DNA from: Akkermansia muciniphila
GTDB taxonomy: Bacteria; Verrucomicrobiota; Verrucomicrobiia; Verrucomicrobiales; Akkermansiaceae
Assembly (NCBI GenBank): GCA_945870545.1
Contig: CAMBTF010000137.1
Location: forward strand, 1 to 5,469
DNA length: 5,469 nucleotides
Direction: 5' to 3'
A program made the translations under genes and the position numbers. The notes under the pieces were generated by a model. That model was given only the letters and a program-made list of their open reading frames with translations, had not been told where the DNA came from and ran no database searches. Below, piece by piece: positions 1-4,754 of the stretch. Within the stretch, counting starts at the first letter, position 1. Each line of letters starts with the position of its first letter.

Positions 1-84
1 AAGCCCGTCGCCCGGTTCGAATCCGCCACCAAGCCTGACAGCGATGAGCTGAAGAAAGCGATCGAAGCCGCTCTGGCGGAATGA
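1..84 (+). CDS. C-terminal end of a probable glutathione peroxidase (5' end outside window)
   Basis: An open frame enters from the left edge and ends with TGA at 82-84, giving 27 residues that begin KPVARFESATKP and end in AIEAALAE. The pattern of a basic/aromatic strand (VARF), then T-K-P, then a short amphipathic helix with L/I at the end is how thioredoxin-fold glutathione peroxidases finish (family pattern G-x-V-x-R-F-x-x-x-x-x-P-x-x-L-x-x-x-I-x-x-L-L). Those enzymes reduce peroxides with thioredoxin or glutathione. The catalytic Cys, Gln and Trp lie outside the window, so the assignment rests on the tail alone. The stop overlaps an ATG at 81 (ATGA), and the following lipoprotein genes are close enough to share a transcript. 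Confidence 0.5.
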   Translation, partial: KPVARFESATKPDSDELKKAIEAALAE

Positions 85-101
85 TTAACACCAAACATCC
101 T

Positions 102-269
102 ATGAAAACGAAAACATCTCCAAAAAACATCATCCTCTTCACGTTGGCCGGAGCAGCGCTGCTGGGGTTAAACTCTTGCCTGCCCTTGGTCGCCGGAGCG
201 GCGGCGGGTTACGTGGCACACGACGAAGGTTACCGGGTAACGAACCCGATCAAGAAAGTAGAGGAATAG
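102..269 (+). CDS. Mini-lipoprotein A, first of a tandem paralogous pair
   Basis: A 55-aa protein with a lipoprotein signal peptide: basic N-terminus (MKTKTSPK), hydrophobic stretch (about residues 10-23) and a lipobox ending L-N-S-C with the lipidated Cys at residue 26. The mature part is only about 30 residues, C-LPLVAGAAAGYVAHDEG followed by a short charged tail. An in-frame ATG at 81 would add seven residues and overlap the upstream stop (ATGA). I prefer 102 because it makes the signal peptide match that of the paralogue just downstream (Cys at 26 versus 25). Neither start has a Shine-Dalgarno sequence. The Gly/Ala-rich core resembles glycine-zipper-type small lipoproteins, but I cannot name a function. 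That it is a real gene is supported by protein-level similarity to the neighbour despite many synonymous differences. It probably sits in a membrane facing the periplasm. Confidence 0.75.
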   Translation: MKTKTSPKNIILFTLAGAALLGLNSCLPLVAGAAAGYVAHDEGYRVTNPIKKVEE

Positions 270-290
270 CAGCATGGTTCTCCGCCGTCT

Positions 291-497
291 ATGAAAGGGA
301 ACCCATACAAACCGATCATTGTTTGCGCTTCCGTAATCACGCTCTTCCTATCGCTGTGTTCCTGCGTCCCCCTTCTGGTCGGAGCAGCTGCGGGGTATGT
401 CGCCCACGAGGAGGGCTTCATGAAAGCTCCGCCGCTTGAGGATGATTACAGCGCCCGAGGAAGCAATGAGGAGTCCTACGAAGAACCCGTTTACTGA
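291..497 (+). CDS. Mini-lipoprotein B, second of a tandem paralogous pair
   Basis: A 68-aa protein with a signal peptide and a lipobox L-C-S-C (lipidated Cys at residue 25). The mature N-terminus, C-VPLLVGAAAGYVAHEEG, is nearly identical to the same stretch of the gene 21 nt upstream. The tail is different and longer: an acidic, Ser/Tyr/Glu-rich extension (LEDDYSARGSNEESYEEPVY) that the first copy lacks. It looks like a tandem duplicate whose C-terminus has diverged. No function can be assigned. The alternating small residues (GAAAGYVA) could pack a short transmembrane or oligomer-forming helix, but this is speculative. The stop is 5 nt from the stop of the convergent cmk-plsC gene. No Shine-Dalgarno lies at the usual distance from this ATG. 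A GAGGAA at 261-266 instead precedes a six-codon frame ending at this start codon. Confidence 0.78.
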   Translation: MKGNPYKPIIVCASVITLFLSLCSCVPLLVGAAAGYVAHEEGFMKAPPLEDDYSARGSNEESYEEPVY

Positions 498-502
498 CCG
501 CC

Positions 503-1786
503 TCAAAGCGCCTTAATCCCATCCATAATCCGCTCGGTGAGAGCCAGATAGCCTTCCTTGTTGGAGTAGGCCTTGAATTCCTCGGGGGTGAGCAGGATGG
601 GCGGGCCGACTTTTACGGTGATGCGGGCGAAGGAGATTTTTCCAGAGCCACGCGGCAAAGCCTTGTCGGCGCCGAAGATGCGGACGGGCTGGATGGGCAC
701 GCCGGCCTTGGCGGCGATCATGCCGATGCCGGGAGCGGCCTCGTTGATGCTGCCGTCGAGGGTGCGCTGGCCTTCCGGGAAAACGAGGACGCGCCAGCCT
801 TCCTTGAGTTTGCGGATCGCCGCCTTCATGGAGCTCGTGTCGGGCTTGTCCTGGTCGATGGGGATGGCGTTCCACTGCGGGTAGAGCCATTTCCCGAAGC
901 CTTTGAAGAGGGTCTTGCGGGCGAAGTAAACCATCTCGGTCTGGTAGAGGTTCCCGATGAGTGGCGGGTCGAGAAAGCTTTGGTGGTTGGAGGCGATGAG
1001 TACCGGGCCGGCCTTGATCAGGTTTTCATTTCCGATGACGCGCAGTCCGAAAAGGGTGCGGTAGGCGGCGCCGAAGGACATCCAGCCGAGCCAGTAGATC
1101 CAGCGCATGGGAGTGGGCGGTTCCTCTGCGGGTAAGTGCTGTGGAAGGGGGAAACCTTGCTTGCCTAGGATACCGATGGCCGCGTCAACCACTCCGCTGA
1201 TCGTGAGCGCGGAGGTGTCGAGTTTTGTGGCGCCGTCCGCGACCATCAGCGGAGCGGTCTTGCGCGAGCTGTCGGCGGCGTCGCGCTGGGAGACGGAATC
1301 GATCTCGCCCTCGCCGGAGCGGCGTTCGTCGCGGACGGTGGGATCGGCATCGATGTAGATCTTGAAAGGGGTGTCGGGGAAAACGACAGAGCCGATATCG
1401 CGGCCTTCCATGACGACGTGGGTGCGCTTCAGGTAATCGCGCTGGAGGGCGACGAGCCTTTCGCGCACCTGCGGGATGGCCGAGACGGTGGAGACGTTCG
1501 CGTTGATCTCCGGCTCGCGGAGGAAAGGGGTGGGATCGGTGCCGTCGATGCGGATGTTGGAGACGCTACCTTCATGGCCGCAGTGGATGTCCATTCCATC
1601 GAGCAGGCGGATGACAGCGGCCGTGTCGGCGGGGTCGATTTCCTCACGGAGGATTTTCCATGTGACGGCGCGGTACATCGCGCCGGAGTTCACCATGACG
1701 AGGCCGAGGCGTTCGGCGAGGGTGCGGGCGAGCGTGCTTTTCCCCGAGGCCGCCGGGCCGTCGATGGCGATGGCGTGGAACTTCAT
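503..1786 (-). CDS. Fused cytidylate kinase / 1-acylglycerol-3-phosphate acyltransferase
   Basis: A 427-aa two-domain protein. Residues 1 to about 207 are a (d)CMP kinase (Cmk), which transfers phosphate from ATP to CMP or dCMP. It shows Walker A G10-PAAS-GKS17, the CMP-binding NSGAMYR (33-39), R108, EGRDIG (127-132) and RD-x-x-D-x-x-R (168-175). After a Pro-rich linker (about 211-227), residues 229-427 form a PlsC-type acyltransferase with a hydrophobic segment at 229-249, the catalytic NH-x4-D motif (H268, D273), FPEGQR (336-341) and the late VPIQPVRI block. That half would acylate lysophosphatidic acid to phosphatidic acid at the inner membrane. The start overlaps the aroA stop (ATGA), implying translational coupling. 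Oddities are the fusion itself, about 11 fewer residues in the kinase LID than in E. coli Cmk, and Asn33 where Asp is usual. Both catalytic sets look intact, so both activities are expected. In unfused genomes the symbols are cmk and plsC. Confidence 0.92.
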   Translation of the reverse strand: MKFHAIAIDGPAASGKSTLARTLAERLGLVMVNSGAMYRAVTWKILREEIDPADTAAVIRLLDGMDIHCGHEGSVSNIRIDGTDPTPFLREPEINANVSTVSAIPQVRERLVALQRDYLKRTHVVMEGRDIGSVVFPDTPFKIYIDADPTVRDERRSGEGEIDSVSQRDAADSSRKTAPLMVADGATKLDTSALTISGVVDAAIGILGKQGFPLPQHLPAEEPPTPMRWIYWLGWMSFGAAYRTLFGLRVIGNENLIKAGPVLIASNHQSFLDPPLIGNLYQTEMVYFARKTLFKGFGKWLYPQWNAIPIDQDKPDTSSMKAAIRKLKEGWRVLVFPEGQRTLDGSINEAAPGIGMIAAKAGVPIQPVRIFGADKALPRGSGKISFARITVKVGPPILLTPEEFKAYSNKEGYLALTERIMDGIKAL

Positions 1787-3132
1787 GGCTCGATGGTGGG
1801 CAGGATAAAGTCCCCGGCGTTGCGGCGCTCGCGGAGGATGGCGTCGAGGTGGTGGGCGAAGCCGGGGTAGGAGGTGTTGATGCAGTCCGTGCCGTGGATG
1901 ACGGTCTCGCCTTTCGCGAAAAGCCCGGCGATGGCGAAGGCCATGGCGATGCGGTGATCGCCGTGCGACTCGATCTCGGCACCCTTGAGCGGCTTCCCGC
2001 CGTGGATCGTCATGCCGTCCTCGAACTCCTCCACATCGGCTCCCATTTTACGCAGGTTCTCGACGGTGGTGGTGATGCGGTCGGTTTCCTTCACGCGCAG
2101 TTCGCGGGCGTTGCGGATGTGGGTGTCGCCCTCGGCCAGCGCGGCGGCGACGGCGATGACGGGGATCTCATCGATGAGGTTGGGGATTTCCTCGGGCAGC
2201 AGGGTGGTGCCTTTCAGCGGCGCGCCGTGGAGCTCGATGTTTCCGATCGGTTCGCCCTCGGTGTTGTGGAGGATTTCCGTCATGTGAGCGCCCATGCGGG
2301 AGAGCACTTTGAGGATGGCGGTGCGGGTGGGGTTGAGGCCAACGTCCTTGATGAGCAGGCGGGAGCCGTCCATGGCGGCGGCGGCGACGAGCCAGAAAGC
2401 GGCGGAGGAGATATCGCCGGGGACGGTGAAATCGCAGGACTCCGGCATCTGACCGCCGGGCATGGAGATGGTGTTGCCGTGGGTGCGGCAGGAGATGCGG
2501 AAGCCTGCGAACATGCGCTCGGTATGGTCGCGGGTGGCGGCGGGCTGGATCACGGTGGTGGTGCCTTCGGCAAAAAGCCCGGCGAGCAGCACCGCGCTTT
2601 TCACCTGGGCGGAGGCGACCGGCATTTCGTAGGTGATGGGGTTCAGCTTGCCGCCGTGGATGCGCAAAGGCGCGCAGCCCGGCTTCTCGCCGAGCGTCTC
2701 CAGGTTCGCGCCCATTTCCGCAAGCGGAATGGTGATGCGACCCATCGGGCGGGAGGAAAGCGAGGCGTCGCCGAACAGCTCGGAGGTGAAGGGTTGGCCG
2801 GCGAGCAGGCCCGCGAGGAGCCTCATGCCGGTGCCGGAGTTGCCGCAGTCGATGGGCGCTTCCGGGGCGGTGAGTTTCATCGAGCGCCCGTGGATGCGGA
2901 GTTTTGTAGGGCCGTAGCCATCCATTTCCTCAAGGACATCGAAGCTTGCGCCGAGCGAGCGCATCGCCTTGAGGGTGTTCACGCAATCCTCGCTGGGCAG
3001 GAAATTGGAAATTTCGCAGACCCCGTTCGACAAGCCGCCGAGGATGGCCGCGCGGTGGGAGATGCTTTTGTCGCCCGGCACGCTGAATTCGGCATGGAGG
3101 GAGGAGATGGCTGTGACGCGGAGGGTGGACAT
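1783..3132 (-). CDS. aroA: 3-phosphoshikimate 1-carboxyvinyltransferase (EPSP synthase), class II type
   Basis: A 449-aa cytoplasmic enzyme of the shikimate pathway. It joins shikimate-3-phosphate and phosphoenolpyruvate to give EPSP. Visible signatures are GDKSISHR (20-27), GNSGTGMR (97-104), GDASLSSRPMGR (121-132), SAQVKSA (174-180), LIDEIP (319-324) with the catalytic Asp321, LRVKETDR (345-352) with Glu349, and GDHRIAMA (391-398). Length is normal for the family. The frame is open back to 3552, but that extension is antiphase to the end of tyrA and low-complexity. The start at 3132 gives MSTLRV directly before the first conserved block and leaves 13 nt after the tyrA stop. No Shine-Dalgarno is visible in that gap (AATTTTCCCACCC). 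All four motifs used to define class II (glyphosate-tolerant) EPSP synthases are present. The stop overlaps the start of cmk-plsC. Confidence 0.95.
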   Translation of the reverse strand: MSTLRVTAISSLHAEFSVPGDKSISHRAAILGGLSNGVCEISNFLPSEDCVNTLKAMRSLGASFDVLEEMDGYGPTKLRIHGRSMKLTAPEAPIDCGNSGTGMRLLAGLLAGQPFTSELFGDASLSSRPMGRITIPLAEMGANLETLGEKPGCAPLRIHGGKLNPITYEMPVASAQVKSAVLLAGLFAEGTTTVIQPAATRDHTERMFAGFRISCRTHGNTISMPGGQMPESCDFTVPGDISSAAFWLVAAAAMDGSRLLIKDVGLNPTRTAILKVLSRMGAHMTEILHNTEGEPIGNIELHGAPLKGTTLLPEEIPNLIDEIPVIAVAAALAEGDTHIRNARELRVKETDRITTTVENLRKMGADVEEFEDGMTIHGGKPLKGAEIESHGDHRIAMAFAIAGLFAKGETVIHGTDCINTSYPGFAHHLDAILRERRNAGDFILPTIEP

Positions 3133-3145
3133 GGGTGGGAAAATT

Positions 3146-3994
3146 CTACGGCAAGGTGTCGCGGAGCGTTTTCGCTTCGGCGAGCAGGCTGCGGAGTTCT
3201 TCTTGGTTCGCCCCATCGAGGGCAACAAGAAATTCATCAAGCTTGGCGATGGTTTCGCGGACGGAGCGGGCGACTTCATCCCGATTCTCCAGCAGGATCT
3301 CGGCCCACATCTCGGGATTTCCCCCGGCCACGCGGGTGGTGTCGCGCAGACCGCCGCCGGAAAGGATTCCCGAAGCGGTGTCGGCAGAGAGTGCTCCAAA
3401 AGCCGTCGCGGCGGCGGTGACATGCGGCAGGTGGCTGATGCGGGCGACCAGTCGGTCATGCTCCGCCGCGCCGAGCCATTTCGTGCGGCAGCCGAGGGCT
3501 TTCCAGAAATCTTCCAGCGCCGTGCAAAGATCCGGCGGCGCGCCGGAATCATTGGTGAGCAGGCAGGCGGCGTTCTGGAAAAGGTCGGAGCGGGCGGCGG
3601 CTAGGCCGTTGCGTTCGGAGCCGGCCATCGGGTGGCTGCCGATGAACGGGTTGCCGTTTTGCGCGAGAGCGGGCGCGAGATCGCGGTGCGGTGCGGCCTT
3701 TACGGAGCCCACATCGGTGACGAGGCACGCTTTCGGCAAGCCCGCTGCCATCGCCGCAGAGAGCAGGGCAGGCATCGCCCCGACGGGCACGGCGAGGATG
3801 AGCAGATCGGTGTCCGCAACGGCTTCCTTCAGGTCACCGGTGGCAAAATCCAAGCCGGAGAGTTGCGCGGCGTCCACAGCTTCGGGTCTCCGTATCCACA
3901 GCCGGACATCGGCTTTTGCCCGCAAAGCGAGCGCCGCGGAACCGCCTAGCAGGCCGCCGCCGAGGATGCCGATTTTCTGGAAAGGTTGGCTCAT
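3146..3994 (-). CDS. tyrA: Prephenate (or arogenate) dehydrogenase
   Basis: A 282-aa TyrA-family enzyme that oxidatively decarboxylates prephenate to 4-hydroxyphenylpyruvate in tyrosine synthesis. The N-terminal Rossmann domain has the dinucleotide motif G12-GGLL-G17. It is followed by ILAVPVGAM, TDVGSVK (93-99), GSHPMAGSE (119-127) with the catalytic His121, HD-x7-SHLPH (179-191) and GGGLRDTTRVAGGNP (213-227). The length corresponds to the two-domain form with no chorismate mutase and no ACT regulatory domain, so feedback control by an ACT domain is not expected. Sequence alone does not decide between prephenate, arogenate or dual substrate, nor NAD versus NADP. The frame is open to 4147, but ATG 3994 places MSQPFQKIGILGGG correctly before the nucleotide-binding loop. 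The six bases just upstream are TTTTTT from an intrinsic terminator, so there is no Shine-Dalgarno. It is the first gene of the tyrA-aroA-cmk/plsC operon. Confidence 0.92.
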   Translation of the reverse strand: MSQPFQKIGILGGGLLGGSAALALRAKADVRLWIRRPEAVDAAQLSGLDFATGDLKEAVADTDLLILAVPVGAMPALLSAAMAAGLPKACLVTDVGSVKAAPHRDLAPALAQNGNPFIGSHPMAGSERNGLAAARSDLFQNAACLLTNDSGAPPDLCTALEDFWKALGCRTKWLGAAEHDRLVARISHLPHVTAAATAFGALSADTASGILSGGGLRDTTRVAGGNPEMWAEILLENRDEVARSVRETIAKLDEFLVALDGANQEELRSLLAEAKTLRDTLP

Positions 3995-4028
3995 AAAAAA
4001 GACCGGATCCAAGGGCTTGGACCCGGTC
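3995..4028 (-). terminator. Rho-independent terminator between the lipoprotein gene and tyrA
   Basis: Read on the - strand, GACCGGGTCCAAG pairs with CTTGGATCCGGTC across the short centre. This gives a 12-bp stem (4-nt loop GCCC) followed directly by TTTTTT (4000-3995). The one non-Watson-Crick position is G-U in the - strand RNA but A-C in the + strand RNA, so the stem is continuous only in the - direction. It begins 36 nt after the stop of the upstream lipoprotein gene. The T-tract ends at the base before the tyrA ATG. Confidence 0.9.
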
Positions 4029-4064
4029 GTGGGAAAGTTCGTGTTGTTTGGGTTCGGCGAATCC

Positions 4065-4496
4065 TTACGGCACGCGGAAATACTTTTTCTCGGAGGCCGG
4101 GTAGGTGGGATCTTGAACAAGCGTGCCGCTGGGGATGTCGCGGACATCTACGAGCTTGTTGTTATACGGGCTGAAAACGAAGCCTTCTTTGCCGGGAACG
4201 GCATTCGCGAAGGAGTAATCGCTGCGGGGCTTCTCGACGGGCTTGTCGGGCGTTGTGGTGGTGGTGGTGGTCTCAGGAGTTTCCTTCGGAACGTCCGTGG
4301 TCGCTTCGGTTTTCACCTTCTCCTCATTCTCCTTCATCCGGTCACGCTGCTCCTGGATCTTTTGCTGATCCTGGCTGGTGACGGTTTCGACCTCTGTGGG
4401 AGGCTTCGTCCCGCGCGTTTTGTCGGGGATTTGGTAGCATGATGCGAAGGCAAGGCAGCCGATGAGCGGGAGGCTGAGAAGAAACTTGGATTTCAT
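4065..4496 (-). CDS. Lipoprotein with charged helix, Thr-rich linker and conserved-looking C-terminus
   Basis: A 143-aa predicted lipoprotein. The signal peptide MKSKFLLSLPLIGCLAFASC has Cys20 as the likely lipidated residue. Next come a short Pro/Thr segment, a hydrophilic Gln/Glu/Lys-rich helix (about 41-66, QDQQKIQEQRDRMKENEEK, possibly coiled coil), and a Thr/Pro/Glu linker (67-90) with seven Thr in a row encoded partly by five ACC codons. The C-terminal block (about 97-143) contains GFVFSPYNNKLVDVRDIPSG, then DPTYPASEKKYF and RVP at the end. The block's composition suggests a small folded or binding module on a flexible stalk. I think similar tails occur in other verrucomicrobial lipoproteins, but that is from memory. 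Function is unknown. The frame is open to 4676, but only the ATG at 4496 gives a signal peptide. It has its own promoter and terminator, so it is probably monocistronic. Confidence 0.8.
   Translation of the reverse strand: MKSKFLLSLPLIGCLAFASCYQIPDKTRGTKPPTEVETVTSQDQQKIQEQRDRMKENEEKVKTEATTDVPKETPETTTTTTTPDKPVEKPRSDYSFANAVPGKEGFVFSPYNNKLVDVRDIPSGTLVQDPTYPASEKKYFRVP
4251..4271 (-). repeat. Trinucleotide repeat encoding seven threonines
   Basis: On the - strand there are five perfect ACC codons followed by ACA and ACG, inside the linker of the 143-aa lipoprotein. Repeat-length changes would stay in frame and only lengthen or shorten the linker. Confidence 0.7.
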
Positions 4497-4559
4497 GGCG
4501 GTGATTGGGGTTCGGAACTTTAACGGCACGGGAACCGGGAGAAACGCCGTGCGCCACTT

Positions 4560-4588
4560 AGTAAAGGCGGGTAGCGCGCTCCCGTCAA
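4560..4588 (-). promoter_or_regulatory. Sigma70-type promoter for the 143-aa lipoprotein gene
   Basis: On the - strand, TTGACG (4588-4583, 5 of 6 to the -35 consensus) is separated by exactly 17 bp from TTTACT (4565-4560, 4 of 6 to the -10 consensus). The predicted start is near 4553, leaving a leader of about 57 nt before the ATG at 4496. Location and orientation fit the downstream gene, but this is a consensus match only. Confidence 0.5.
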
Positions 4589-4754
4589 GCGGGGTCGTTA
4601 TGCGGAAACAGGAAAAACGGCTCCGTCCAGAAGGGTAGGGTGGTGGGTGGGGTTTTGTCTGATGGCCGCGCACCATCGGCTCGGTTTTCGGCCGCCAATG
4701 GTTCGCAGAAATCCTCCTTTCCCTGCGCGCCCGTTCCTGTTAGCTGGTTTTCAA

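Noticed and set aside
1849..3420. 523-codon + strand open frame
   Set aside because: It lies antisense to aroA and the end of tyrA, whose motifs are unambiguous. Its translation is low-complexity (Gly/Asp/Val/His-rich), as expected from the mirror frame of a GC-rich gene.
3133..3552. Longer aroA start at 3552 (140 extra residues)
   Set aside because: The extension is antiphase to tyrA's conserved C-terminal half and is Arg/Pro/Ser-rich. The family begins at about MSTLRV.
4050..4064. Small hairpin just after the lipoprotein stop codon
   Set aside because: It has a 6-bp stem with a 3-nt loop and no T-tract, and it is continuous (G-U) only in the + strand RNA. It is probably incidental, since the strong terminator lies just downstream.
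3995..4147. Longer tyrA start at 4147 (51 extra residues)
   Set aside because: It would translate through the terminator stem and overlap the lipoprotein's 3' end, and it adds low-complexity sequence before the nucleotide-binding loop.
3135..4442. 435-codon + strand open frame
   Set aside because: It is antisense across tyrA, the terminator and the lipoprotein gene, is Arg/Ser/Ala-rich and has no recognisable domain.
4497..4676. Longer lipoprotein start at 4676 (60 extra residues)
   Set aside because: It would bury the clear signal peptide and lipobox and would begin upstream of the predicted promoter.
4661..4677. GATGG/CCATC inverted repeat as an operator
   Set aside because: A 5-bp core with a 7-nt loop is expected by chance in GC-rich DNA, and no promoter was found next to it for the + strand gene.
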